NCBI GenBank assembly: GCA_965145485.1 | Contig: CBCTCU010000029.1 | Location: 1-35,492, forward strand | Length of the DNA stretch: 35,492 nt | Direction of reading: 5' to 3' | From: CABQCM01 sp965145485 | Lineage (GTDB): Bacteria; Bacillota; Clostridia; Oscillospirales; Acutalibacteraceae | Shown: in pieces, positions 7,535-15,312 of the stretch | Position numbering within the stretch: position 1 is the stretch's first letter | How the letters are laid out: each line of letters starts with the position of its first letter | Made by a program: the position numbers and the translations under genes | Notes under the pieces: model-generated | What the model was told of the DNA's origin: nothing | Seen by the model: the letters and a program-made list of their open reading frames with translations, nothing else | Databases searched by the model: none

Positions 7535-7822
7535 GTGAATTATCAAGAGTATATTTCAACCGAGCTATGGATTCTGGTTCCGGTTTTGTACCTGATCGGA
7601 CTAGGATTGAAAAAAAGCGCTCTACCGGATAAATGGATACCGGTCACTCTGGGGGCTATATCCATTGTTTTATCGGCGGTATGGGTTCTTGCGACCAGCG
7701 AAATTTCCAGCCTAAAAGAACTGGCATGCGCGTTTTTTACAGCCGTGACGCAGGGCGTTCTTACTGCGGGCGCAAGCGTATACGCCAACCAACTGTTTTT
7801 ACAATCCCGCAAGGAGGAATAA
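7535..7822 (+). CDS. Phage holin, Hol44-like
   Basis: 95 residues from GTG 7535 with AAAGGAGA just upstream. It has three hydrophobic segments: LWILVPVLYLIGLGL near the N-terminus, WIPVTLGAISIVLSAVWVLA in the middle and a third around FFTAVTQGVLTAGASVYANQ, ending in a charged QSRKEE tail. The pattern matches the Hol44/phage holin family of Firmicutes (the LIGLGLKKS and TQGVLTAGASVYANQ type motifs). A holin forms membrane lesions that let the endolysin reach the wall. It is two bases from the start of the amidase gene, so the two are co-translated. Confidence 0.82.
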   Translation: MNYQEYISTELWILVPVLYLIGLGLKKSALPDKWIPVTLGAISIVLSAVWVLATSEISSLKELACAFFTAVTQGVLTAGASVYANQLFLQSRKEE

Positions 7823-7824
7823 CC

Positions 7825-8889
7825 ATGGACATTATCAAAGCATATGCCGTCAACAATCTTTGCTATATCGCAGCCCAAAAAATGACGCCGGCGGGCATTG
7901 TGGTACATTCGACCGGCGCCAACAACCCCTATCTGAAACGCTATGTCGACTGCCCGGCCGAGGTAGGCAGCAACCAATACGCAAACCATTGGAACACCGC
8001 CACTCCGGAGGGCCGCAAGGTGTGCGTTCATGCGTTTATCGGGTATGACAAAGACAACAAGGTACGGGTCGCCGAAATCCTTCCGTTGGATATCTGTTGC
8101 TGGGGCGTGGGGAGCGGCAGCAAGGGCAGCTACAACAGCAATCCGCCGTATATCCAGTTTGAAATCTGCGAGGATGACCTGACAGATCCTGCTTATTATA
8201 CCGAGGCCTTTCGGGTAGCGGCAGAATACTGTGCTCACCTTTGCCAAACGTATGGTTTATCCACCGAAAATATTGTCAGCCACCAGGAAGCCCATGCACG
8301 GGGATATGGAAGCAACCACAGCGATCCGGAACACTGGATGAAAAGGTTCGGCCAAACCATGGACGACTTGCGCCGTCAGGTGGGGGAACAGCTCAAAACG
8401 GCCGAAAACCATCCAGAGCCATCCGGCGAAGCCGAAAAGACCACGTCCCACCTTTTCCACAAAGGCGATTTGGTTTCCATCGCCAATGGCGCAAACTATT
8501 ATCAGGGCCAGTCTATCCCCTATTGGGTCCTCTCTCAAAACTGGTATGTCAAAGAAGAACCGGTTGGCGACCGCGTGGTCATCGATCGCAACGAACGGGG
8601 CACCAACGCCATATGCAGCCCCGTATGCGCGCAGGATTTAACGCTGGTACGCAGCGCCCAAGCCAATGCGGAACCAGTCGCCTCGCCTTGTCCATATCTG
8701 GTCAAGGTAACGGTGGATTCCTTAGAAATACGCAAAGGCGCCGGAACCAATACCGATATCACAGGGTACATAACCGATGGCGGCGTATATACCATTGTGG
8801 AGGAAAAGGCTGGGCCCAATTCGTCGCACTGGGGCAGACTGAAATCCGGGGCCGGATGGATCTCGCTGAGTAGTGTCAGAAAGCTGTGA
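7825..8889 (+). CDS. N-acetylmuramoyl-L-alanine amidase (endolysin) with wall-binding C-terminus
   Basis: 354 residues. ATG 7825 is preceded by AAGGAGG at 7811-7817; the frame extends upstream without signals. The N-terminal ~190 residues are a zinc amidase (Amidase_2/PGRP fold): GIVVHSTGANNP with His28 as first ligand, VCVHAFIGYD, then ENIVSHQEAHARG and NHSDPEHW carrying the later histidine and aspartate. After a Pro/Glu linker comes a domain with KGDLVSIANGANYYQG, IPYWV and GDRVVIDRN, seen in clostridial endolysins as a wall-binding module. The last ~65 residues form a bacterial SH3 domain (LEIRKGAGTNTDI, ending GWISLSSVRKL). It cleaves the amide bond between MurNAc and the stem peptide. 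It directly follows the holin gene. Confidence 0.9.
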   Translation: MDIIKAYAVNNLCYIAAQKMTPAGIVVHSTGANNPYLKRYVDCPAEVGSNQYANHWNTATPEGRKVCVHAFIGYDKDNKVRVAEILPLDICCWGVGSGSKGSYNSNPPYIQFEICEDDLTDPAYYTEAFRVAAEYCAHLCQTYGLSTENIVSHQEAHARGYGSNHSDPEHWMKRFGQTMDDLRRQVGEQLKTAENHPEPSGEAEKTTSHLFHKGDLVSIANGANYYQGQSIPYWVLSQNWYVKEEPVGDRVVIDRNERGTNAICSPVCAQDLTLVRSAQANAEPVASPCPYLVKVTVDSLEIRKGAGTNTDITGYITDGGVYTIVEEKAGPNSSHWGRLKSGAGWISLSSVRKL

Positions 8890-8964
8890 TTTTCCATTTT
8901 TTCATGCCGCCCGACCAAACCATGGCTATAGCGTGATAAAAAAGAAAAGAAAGGAGAGGATACG

Positions 8965-10068
8965 ATGCGGCATTTCATTTTGATCGCGTTGCTAACCCTC
9001 GTATGGACCATAGCTCTGGCCCTGCTCGCCATGGGGCTGGCCGCGCTGGCCAAGGATCCGCATAAAAGGAGCATACCCTCATTTTGGATGCCAAGGGCGC
9101 TCGTCCTTGCGCCGGCCTGCCTGATCCCATGGTATGCCCTCCTCCCCGGGGAAATGGGCCTTGGCTATCTTCTAGGGCTTCTCTCGTGCGGGACAGCGGC
9201 CGCTTTTGGGGGATTACCATGGCTGCTGCGCAAAAAAAGAAGGTCATACGACCACGAAAATCCTCCCCCTCGTTTTTTTGTTACGGGAGACAAGCATCGA
9301 AATTTTCAAACTGTGAAAAAATTTTGCCGGGACAGAAAAACGAACCCTCACGACGTGCTCATCCTCCTCGGGGACGCGGGTTTGAACTATTTTGGTGACG
9401 GCCGGGACGATAAGCTCAAAGCGGAGGTTTCAAAATGGAGGATTACCCTGTTTTGTCTGCACGGGAACAAGGAAAACCGGCCGCAAAATGTTGGTACCTA
9501 CGGCATACGGAGCTTTTACGGCGGCAAGGTTTACTATGAGCCTCAATATCCGAATCTTTTGTTTGCCATCGACGGTGAAATCTATCGCTTTGAAGGGAAA
9601 AAATACATGGTGGTCGGTGGAGCGCACAGTGTGGATAAATACCAATGCCTGGCAGAAAACAAGCCATTTTGGGACGATGAAATGCCAAATGCCGCTACCC
9701 GTAAACGGGTGGAGCATCGGCTGCAGGAAGAGAGATACACTATCTTCGGTATGCTGACGCATACCTGTCCGGCTCGGTATTTGCCTACCGAAATGTTTTT
9801 GTCGACCAGGCGTAACGCAACAACAAACCGAAAGCAAAGCACGTCAAAAAAACAAACAACATATTCACTGGATATCGATCGCTCCACAGAAGAATGGCTG
9901 GAAAAAATCGAACAAAAGTTGGACTATTCCGTATGGCTTTGCGGCCACTATCATATCGACAAGCCAATCGATAAAGTTCGCATGATGTGTCATCAAATTG
10001 TGCCGTTAAGCCAATGCGCCAATTTCTGCGAATATGAAACATTGCAAAGATCAAACACGCTGGCATAA
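8965..10068 (+). CDS. Membrane-anchored metallophosphoesterase
   Basis: 367 residues from ATG 8965 behind AAGGAGAGG. The first ~90 residues form about three transmembrane helices followed by RKKRR. The rest is a calcineurin-like metallophosphoesterase with the metal-binding blocks in order: VTGDKH (Asp109, His111), LLGDAGLN (Asp137, Asn141), HGNKEN (replacing the usual GNHE), MLTHTCP and a C-terminal CGHYHID. By topology the catalytic part lies in the cytoplasm. The substrate is unknown; related folds act on nucleotides, DNA, proteins or lipids. It follows the endolysin after 75 bases and may belong to the same transcription unit. Such an enzyme is not a standard part of a lysis cassette. No regulatory gene or DNA-binding domain is seen nearby. 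Confidence 0.8.
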   Translation: MRHFILIALLTLVWTIALALLAMGLAALAKDPHKRSIPSFWMPRALVLAPACLIPWYALLPGEMGLGYLLGLLSCGTAAAFGGLPWLLRKKRRSYDHENPPPRFFVTGDKHRNFQTVKKFCRDRKTNPHDVLILLGDAGLNYFGDGRDDKLKAEVSKWRITLFCLHGNKENRPQNVGTYGIRSFYGGKVYYEPQYPNLLFAIDGEIYRFEGKKYMVVGGAHSVDKYQCLAENKPFWDDEMPNAATRKRVEHRLQEERYTIFGMLTHTCPARYLPTEMFLSTRRNATTNRKQSTSKKQTTYSLDIDRSTEEWLEKIEQKLDYSVWLCGHYHIDKPIDKVRMMCHQIVPLSQCANFCEYETLQRSNTLA

Positions 10069-10093
10069 ACCAAACAATTTCGCTGATTTTTGT

Positions 10094-10195
10094 ATGGAAC
10101 AAACCTTATCGTTCATTCCATGGATTCCACTATATATAGGCGGGATGATAATAGGGCTGAATGGATGGTTAGCTGTCCTACTCCATTTCGATTGA
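10094..10195 (+). CDS. Possible 33-residue hydrophobic peptide
   Basis: The frame from ATG 10094 to TGA 10195 encodes a peptide with one hydrophobic helix (FIPWIPLYIGGMIIGLNGW, then LAVLLHFD). No ribosome-binding site is visible. It lies 25 bases after the metallophosphoesterase stop codon and just before a terminator. It could be a small membrane peptide of the cassette or chance. Confidence 0.25.
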   Translation: MEQTLSFIPWIPLYIGGMIIGLNGWLAVLLHFD

Positions 10196-10218
10196 TCCGC
10201 CCAATACCCATAAAAAGC

Positions 10219-10252
10219 AACGCACCCCACTAACGAGGGGTGCGTTTTCGGT
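10219..10252 (+). terminator. Intrinsic terminator ending the lysis cassette
   Basis: 10-bp stem AACGCACCCC / GGGGTGCGTT with an 8-base loop, followed by TTTCGG. Confidence 0.85.
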
Positions 10253-10520
10253 TATACCTAAAAGCAGTGATAAAAGGGCTTAGGCTACCGCGAATAGCTT
10301 AAACCCACTCACAGCGCCCAATTACACTGTGATGCCTTGCATGTTAACTATAGCATAGATAATAGATCAGGGAGAAAGCCAACCATGTAACCTCTTGGGC
10401 CTTTTGAACTCAGAAAATTTCGTGTGCGAAATTTAGGCCCGTGTGCAAAATTCAATTCTCGATATGAAAATAGGATTTCCGGCTCGAAAAGCCGAAAAGC
10501 TGCGTAAAATCAATGAAAAT

Positions 10521-10550
10521 CCCGAAATGCTGATTCCTCAACACTTCGGG
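10521..10550 (-). terminator. Probable terminator of the tRNA-Gly gene
   Basis: On the minus strand an imperfect hairpin with CCCGAA / TTCGGG at its base is followed by ATTTTCATTGATTTT. It starts three bases beyond the CCA end of the tRNA. Confidence 0.6.
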
Positions 10551-10553
10551 ATG

Positions 10554-10627
10554 TGGAGCAGGTGAAGGGAATCGAACCCTCGTGTTCAGCTTGGGAAGCT
10601 GACATTCTGCCATTGAACTACACCTGC
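10554..10627 (-). tRNA. tRNA-Gly (anticodon CCC)
   Basis: The minus-strand cloverleaf is complete. The acceptor stem is GCAGGTG / CACCTGC with discriminator T and an encoded CCA. The anticodon arm is TCAGC-TTCCCAA-GCTGA, giving anticodon CCC for GGG codons. The T arm is CGAGGGTTCGATTCCCTTC-like, with GGTTCGAT intact. It has its own promoter and terminator and stands alone between two plus-strand regions. Confidence 0.96.
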
Positions 10628-10666
10628 ATATATTCAATTGAAAGAGATCCGATGTCAGTGTGATGT

Positions 10667-10695
10667 ATTTTACCATATGTCGTGGATAAAATCAA
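10667..10695 (-). promoter_or_regulatory. Promoter of the tRNA-Gly gene
   Basis: On the minus strand, TTGATT (10690-10695), a 17-base spacer and TAAAAT (10667-10672), about 40 bases before the tRNA. Confidence 0.65.
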
Positions 10696-10770
10696 GCCCC
10701 CATTGAAAAAAGATGATGGACAAAATAGCGGCCAAGCAAGGATTGCCATACACAAAGCACAGAAATCCGG

Positions 10771-10799
10771 TTTACAAATCGGCAAAAATCGTTTATAAT
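10771..10799 (+). promoter_or_regulatory. Sigma-A-type promoter of the hydrogenase signalling module
   Basis: TTTACA (10771-10776), 17-base spacer, TATAAT (10794-10799). The local AT-richness stands out against GC-rich surroundings. Transcription should start near 10806, leaving a ~165-base leader before the first gene. Confidence 0.85.
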
Positions 10800-10829
10800 C
10801 TATTATATATCCCATCGCACCATGGCATA

Positions 10830-10963
10830 GGGCTGCCACTGCGGCGGTGACCGCCCCAGGCAGGCGGTATGCCGGGGCCGTGCCCGCCTGTGCCGGGCGC
10901 GGTGGAGACGGTATTCAGCGGATGAAAAGCGCCCCCGGGGGGCCAGTCTTTAAGAACAGGAGA
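10830..10963 (+). promoter_or_regulatory. Structured GC-rich leader before the DRTGG gene
   Basis: The leader contains several inverted repeats: GGCGGTGACCGCC, a 7-bp stem CAGGCGG (10861-10867) / CCGCCTG (10884-10890), and CCCCCGGGGGG. It ends in the CAGGAGA ribosome-binding site. No known riboswitch class was recognised; regulation through folding is possible but not shown. Confidence 0.3.
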
Positions 10964-10969
10964 ATGAGT

Positions 10970-11326
10970 ATGAAAATATCCAAGGTAGTAGAGCTTCTCG
11001 ACGCAGAGGTCGTCTGCGGCGAAGACATGCTGGACAACGAGGTCTATTCAGCCTGCGGGTCGGATATGATGAGCGACGTGCTCGCTTATGTCAAAGACCA
11101 TTCCCTCCTGCTGACCGGGCTGATCAACCCGCAGGTGGTGCGCACGGCCGAGATGATGGATATGGGCTGCATCGTCTTTGTGCGGGGCAAGTCGCCCAAC
11201 GATATGATTATTGAATTGGCCAAGGCAAAAAACATTGTTGTGCTCAAAACCGATTACCGCATGTATACCTCCTGCGGAATGCTCTACGAGGCGGGACTCA
11301 AGTCCGAAGGCGCCGACCGCGTATGA
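10970..11326 (+). CDS. DRTGG-domain protein
   Basis: 118 residues. ATG 10970 is preferred because CAGGAGA is six to seven bases upstream; ATG 10964 is too close to it. The sequence (MKISKVVELLDAEVVCGED, LLLTGLINPQVVRTAEMMD, IVFVRGKSPNDMIIELAK) matches the small stand-alone DRTGG-domain proteins found in clostridial hydrogenase loci. The DRTGG domain is also the middle part of some phosphotransacetylases and CBS proteins, where it is regulatory; its ligand is unclear. It overlaps the next gene by four bases (ATGA), so translation is coupled. It is the first gene of the signalling module and probably a small ligand-sensing component. Confidence 0.82.
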   Translation: MKISKVVELLDAEVVCGEDMLDNEVYSACGSDMMSDVLAYVKDHSLLLTGLINPQVVRTAEMMDMGCIVFVRGKSPNDMIIELAKAKNIVVLKTDYRMYTSCGMLYEAGLKSEGADRV

Positions 11327-11751
11327 AAGAGACGATGAAATACAGCTACGTGGTCGACGGCGACAACTTTATGTCGGCCGGCGAGGCCTCGGCCGACGTC
11401 AAGCGCATCCTGCGCCAGCTCGGCTTTGACAGCACGGTGATCCGGCGCACCGCGATCGCCATGTACGAGGGCGAGATCAACATGGTCATCCACGCCAGGG
11501 GCGGGGTGGCGCAGGTCGAAATATCGGATGAGAAAATCGTGGTCGTGTTAAAGGACGAGGGGCCGGGCATCCCTGATGTGGAGCTCGCCATGTCGGAGGG
11601 GTATTCGACCGCCCCCGACCAGATCCGCGCGCTCGGCTTCGGGGCGGGCATGGGCCTGCCCAATATGAAGAAGTATACCGACGACATGCGCATCGACACC
11701 CAGCTGGGGGTTGGCACGACGGTGACCTTGACCATACTCAACCACAAGTAA
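11323..11751 (+). CDS. Anti-sigma-factor-like serine kinase / HATPase
   Basis: 142 residues with a GHKL ATPase fold of the RsbW/SpoIIAB type: N-box MYEGEINMVIHA (about residues 47-58), G1 box DEGPGIPD and G2 box GFGAGMGLPNMKK. No transmembrane or sensor domain is present. RsbW-like proteins bind ATP and either phosphorylate a partner or bind a sigma factor. No sigma factor or anti-anti-sigma gene is seen in the window, so the partner is unknown. It overlaps the DRTGG gene and lies 51 bases before the sensory hydrogenase homologue. The same pairing is repeated later in the operon with the ATPase at 15818. Confidence 0.82.
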   Translation: MKETMKYSYVVDGDNFMSAGEASADVKRILRQLGFDSTVIRRTAIAMYEGEINMVIHARGGVAQVEISDEKIVVVLKDEGPGIPDVELAMSEGYSTAPDQIRALGFGAGMGLPNMKKYTDDMRIDTQLGVGTTVTLTILNHK

Positions 11752-11802
11752 TCCCCGGCCGCCGGGGGCGGCCTATCATTTGCAACCAAGGAAGATGGAG
11801 GG

Positions 11803-13146
11803 ATGGAATTGAATGGGATTTTTCATTCCGTCACCCTGCGGGAAGATAAGTGCAAGGGCTGTATCAATTGTATGAAGCGCTGCCCCACCGAGGCCATCCG
11901 GGTGCGGGAGGGGAAAGCCATGATTATCAAGGAGCGGTGTATCGACTGCGGCGAGTGCATCCGCGTCTGCCCCAACCTGGCCAAGCAGGCGGTCAGCGAC
12001 GGCTTTGAAGTGCTCGACCGGTACGAATGGAAGGTCGCCATGCCGGCCCCCTCCTTCTACGGGCAGTTTGATAACATAGACGACATTAACATGATCCTCA
12101 CCGCCCTCAAACGAATTGGCTTTGACGACGTTTTCGGGGTGGCCCGGGCGGCTGAGATCGTCAGCGACCTCACCCGGAAAAACCTCGCCGCCATGCGGGA
12201 AAAGGTCGACGGCCCCATCATCAGCTCGGCCTGTTCGGCCGTCGTGCGCCTGATCCGGGTGCGGTTCCCCGAGCTGTGCGCCAACGTGCTGCCGGTCAAC
12301 GAGCCGCTGCACCTGGCCTCCCGCATGGCCAAGGAGGAGGCGGTGGCAAAAACCGGCCTTCCGATTGAGAAGATCGGCGTGTTTTTTATCTCCCCCTGCC
12401 CGGCCAAGGTGACGTCGGCCAAATCGCCGATCGGTATTAAGCAAAGCTATGTGGATGGGGTGCTCTCGGCCAGCGAGGTTTATTTTCGGATGCTATCCGC
12501 TCTGAAAACGGTCGATGTGCCTGAGAATCTGCTGCAATCCGGCCTTGTGGGGATCAACTGGGGGGCCAGCGGGGGGGAGTCGGCCGCCCTTTTGACCGAC
12601 AAATACCTCGCGGCCGACGGCATTGAAAACGTAATCAAGGTGCTCGAGGCGGTGGAGGACAACAAGCTGGACGATCTTGATTTTGTCGAGCTCAACGCCT
12701 GCCCCGGCGGATGCGTGGGCGGGGTGCTCAATATTGCCAACGCCTTTGTGGCCCGCTCCCGTATCAAGAGCCTGCGCAAATACCTGCCGGTGATGCAAAA
12801 CAAGTCGGAGGGGAACGACAGCCGGATGTTTTGGGAAGCCGCGCTGGAATATGAGACCATCGACAAGCTCGACGACGACCTGGTCGAGGCCATGAATAAG
12901 ATGAAAAAGATCGATCAGATGGCCAAACAGCTGCCCGGTCTCGACTGCGGCTCGTGTGGCGCGCCAAGCTGCCGTGCCTTTGCAGAGGACGTCGTGCGGG
13001 GCGACGCCTCGGAAAACGACTGCATCATCCGCTTTCGGGAGCAGCTGTCCATGCTTTCCGGGCTGGGGATGGACCTTGCCTCGATCATTCCCGCACCCTT
13101 CCGCCAGCATGGCAAGGGAGAGAACGAGGAGCAGAAGGACAGCTAG
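11803..13146 (+). CDS. Sensory-type [FeFe]-hydrogenase homologue (HydS/group C-D like)
   Basis: 447 residues, much shorter than the catalytic HydA downstream. Residues 16-57 hold two [4Fe-4S] ferredoxin motifs (Cys17-20-23-27 and Cys46-49-52-56). Residues ~70-330 are an H-cluster domain with altered signatures: ISSACSA for the usual TSCCP (Ala where many enzymes have the proton-relay Cys), ISPCPAK for MPCxxK, and NACPGGCVGG for MACxxGCxxGGGQP. All four presumed H-cluster cysteines remain. About residues 380-400, LDCGSCGAPSCRAF, form a C-terminal Fes-type [4Fe-4S] domain. No PAS domain is seen. The Cys-to-Ala change is a feature described for the sensory hydrogenase HydS. With flanking ATPase, DRTGG and PHP genes, an H2 or redox sensor is more likely than an H2-producing enzyme. 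Confidence 0.85.
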   Translation: MELNGIFHSVTLREDKCKGCINCMKRCPTEAIRVREGKAMIIKERCIDCGECIRVCPNLAKQAVSDGFEVLDRYEWKVAMPAPSFYGQFDNIDDINMILTALKRIGFDDVFGVARAAEIVSDLTRKNLAAMREKVDGPIISSACSAVVRLIRVRFPELCANVLPVNEPLHLASRMAKEEAVAKTGLPIEKIGVFFISPCPAKVTSAKSPIGIKQSYVDGVLSASEVYFRMLSALKTVDVPENLLQSGLVGINWGASGGESAALLTDKYLAADGIENVIKVLEAVEDNKLDDLDFVELNACPGGCVGGVLNIANAFVARSRIKSLRKYLPVMQNKSEGNDSRMFWEAALEYETIDKLDDDLVEAMNKMKKIDQMAKQLPGLDCGSCGAPSCRAFAEDVVRGDASENDCIIRFREQLSMLSGLGMDLASIIPAPFRQHGKGENEEQKDS

Positions 13147-13411
13147 CCGCTCCCCCGCGGCCGCTGCGGAGGGGGCTGGAGCTGACGGCGGCGGTATGGG
13201 CCGCAGACAGCGGGCGGCTCTTTTCCCATGCCTTCCCCGTCGGAATGAACGGGCGTGCCCTTGAGAACCAAGCCTGCTTTGTGCAGCGCCGGGATGCCGG
13301 TGTGTAAAAACGCCGCTGTTCTTTAGGGGACGGGATGGCTGCGCTATGGTTGTGCTCTGAGCGGCCTTTCTCTGCGCGCGGTCGCATACAAACCAAAGAG
13401 GGGAGATACCA

Positions 13412-13762
13412 ATGACCAATTATCAACTCGTCGACGCCCTTTCCCTGCACGTTTTTGAGCAGGGGGAGGAACGGGAAGTGTCGACCGGTTACTGTGGCGA
13501 CCTGCTTAGCTGGGTGATGGGGCGGGCCCCGCAGGACTCGGCCTGGATCACCGTCATGAGCAACAACAACGTCGCCGCCGTGGCCGTGCTGTGCGACGTC
13601 TCCTGCATTATCCTCGCCCAGGGTTCCCAGCCCGACGAGGTTCTCCTCGCCCGTGCCCAGCGGGAGGGGATTTGCCTTCTCGGCAGCGAGCGGGACGCCT
13701 ACACCCTCTGCGCCGCCCTGGCGGCCTGCCTGGGTGGGGAGGACAATCCTGCGGCTTCTTGA
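13412..13762 (+). CDS. Second DRTGG-like protein
   Basis: 116 residues from ATG 13412 with GAGGGGAG upstream. It shares the layout of the protein at 10970: VSTGYCGDLLSWVMG, WITVMSNNNVAAVAVLCDVSCIILAQG, then DEVLLARAQREGICLLGSERDAYTLC. It is therefore a DRTGG-like or closely related alpha/beta fold. Similar small proteins sit beside sensory hydrogenase genes in other Clostridia. The ~265-base gap before it holds no other gene. Its ligand is unknown. Confidence 0.7.
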   Translation: MTNYQLVDALSLHVFEQGEEREVSTGYCGDLLSWVMGRAPQDSAWITVMSNNNVAAVAVLCDVSCIILAQGSQPDEVLLARAQREGICLLGSERDAYTLCAALAACLGGEDNPAAS

Positions 13763-14100
13763 GGGCCGGGCTGTCTTTGCAGGCCCTCTCGAAGGGGAGG
13801 GGTGCCGTGCCGTTGGGAGCCTTGGCGGCACCGCTTCCCACATCCATCCGAGTCCTTGCATTGGCCGGCCTTCAGCGGGATACCGATGAGGATACCCTGA
13901 CCCCGGCCGCCGCCCGAACTGTTGTGCGTAGCGCCGTTTGTCCTGCGGCCTAAAGTACGCCCGCCGGGACGCGCTGTGGCCGGCATGGGAATGCGCAAAA
14001 CCATCTTTGGCCTGTCCCCGCTGTGAACCGGGGCTTTTTTGCGCCATTTTGACGCTGGACAACCGAATTTCGTAAACCCCATGGGAGGAGGAAAAACACT
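13763..14100. other. GC-rich spacer with a weak terminator-like hairpin
   Basis: 338 bases with no convincing gene. Near the end (about 14015-14040) a short CCCCG / CGGGG hairpin is followed by six T, which could attenuate transcription before the PHP gene. The motif TTGCATTGGCCG at 13856-13867 recurs in other spacers. The last bases carry GGGAGGAGG for the next start. Confidence 0.45.
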
Positions 14101-14847
14101 ATGGCTCTGCGGGAGTATCATTATGACCTGCATATGCACTCGTGCCTTTCTCCCTGCGCCGACAACGATATGACCCCCAACAATCTGGTGAATATGGCGC
14201 TGCTCGGCGGCCTGGACGTCATCGCTGTGACCGACCACAACGCCGTGGGCAACTGCGGCGCGGCCATGCGGGCGGGGGAACGCAACGGCCTGATCGTCCT
14301 GCCCGGCATGGAGCTGACCACCAGCGAGGAAATCCACGTGCTCTGCCTCTTCCCCGCCCTCGGCCCGGCCGAGGAGTTTGCCGCGCAGGTTTACGGCAGC
14401 CTGCCTCCCATCGACAACCGGCCGGACATTTTTGGCGAGCAGCTTGTGCTCGACGAGGAGGATGAGCCGGTTGGGGCGTTAGAGCGTCTGCTGCTCAATG
14501 CCTCCGGCTTTGGGATATACGAGGTCCCCGCCGCGGTCGAGGCGCTGGGGGGCGTGGCCATCCTGGCTCACATTGACCGGCAGTCCAACGGCGTGCTGGG
14601 CGTTTTGGGGGACATCGACCCGATGATGGGGTACTCGCTGGCCGAGCTGTCCCCTCGCGCCAGGGCGCAGGATTATGCCGGAAGGTTTGACTTCCTCGAG
14701 TATATCCAGGATTCGGACGCCCATCACCTCTGGGATATCGCCGAAGCCGGGGAGACGAACCGGCTGGTCGGGGATTTTAGAGGCCCGGCCGATGTCATCG
14801 CCGCCCTGCGGGCACGGGGGAAATCCTCGTCAAGGGATGGCATATGA
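14101..14847 (+). CDS. PHP-domain phosphoesterase
   Basis: 248 residues from ATG 14101 behind GGGAGGAGG. The PHP metal-binding blocks are present in order: YDLHMHSCLSPCADND (His11, His13), VIAVTDHNAVGN, LPGMELTT, VAILAHIDRQSNG and the C-terminal IQDSDAHH. PHP domains are trinuclear metal phosphoesterases, related to histidinol phosphatase and to the PHP domain of DNA polymerases. A free-standing PHP protein of this size next to NuoE/HydA genes is a recurrent clostridial arrangement, but its substrate is not known to me. It closes the signalling module; a 465-base gap with a new promoter follows. Confidence 0.85.
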   Translation: MALREYHYDLHMHSCLSPCADNDMTPNNLVNMALLGGLDVIAVTDHNAVGNCGAAMRAGERNGLIVLPGMELTTSEEIHVLCLFPALGPAEEFAAQVYGSLPPIDNRPDIFGEQLVLDEEDEPVGALERLLLNASGFGIYEVPAAVEALGGVAILAHIDRQSNGVLGVLGDIDPMMGYSLAELSPRARAQDYAGRFDFLEYIQDSDAHHLWDIAEAGETNRLVGDFRGPADVIAALRARGKSSSRDGI

Positions 14848-15205
14848 TCCGGACAAAGCCCGGAGGGGGGAGTGCAGCGCCCCAGCCGACCTTTTTGGAA
14901 TACCGGTTGGGGTGCTGTCGTTGGACGAGCCGCCTCGGGCTTTCCAGGGGTTGAGCCGGCCGTGCATTGGAAAGGCCGCGCTCCGGCGGGCCGCCGGCCG
15001 CCTTGCTTCCCGGCCGGCCGTGCGGCTTTGGCGCTGGCGCCGTCGGGCCCGATGCAGGGTGGGACAAGGCATAATGGCGCGGAAATCCGCATAGGCTTCC
15101 TTGTGGCCATGCCGCTTTGGCGACGGTGCGCGCGGCGCGTGGAAGGAGGATTCTGGCGAGACAAGGATCAAACGGGCGGATTGCCAGGTTTTTGCCGTAG
15201 AATTT
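14848..15205. other. GC-rich spacer without a visible gene
   Basis: Very GC-rich with many short CCGGCC-type inverted repeats. Open frames here have no ribosome-binding sites or domains. It separates the signalling from the catalytic hydrogenase genes. Confidence 0.4.
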
Positions 15206-15234
15206 TTGAATTATTTTTGTAAAATGAGTAGAAT
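15206..15234 (+). promoter_or_regulatory. Promoter of the catalytic hydrogenase operon
   Basis: TTGAAT (15206-15211), 17-base spacer, TAGAAT (15229-15234) within a sharply AT-rich patch. A further TAAAAT at about 15252 could serve as an alternative -10 box. The leader to the nuoE start is about 70 bases. Confidence 0.7.
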
Positions 15235-15312
15235 CTTTGCGCCATTTCTGTTAAAATGAAACTTAATGTGTGTTGAGCATACGATCGATTTTTGTAAGGA
15301 GGAGCTTACACA

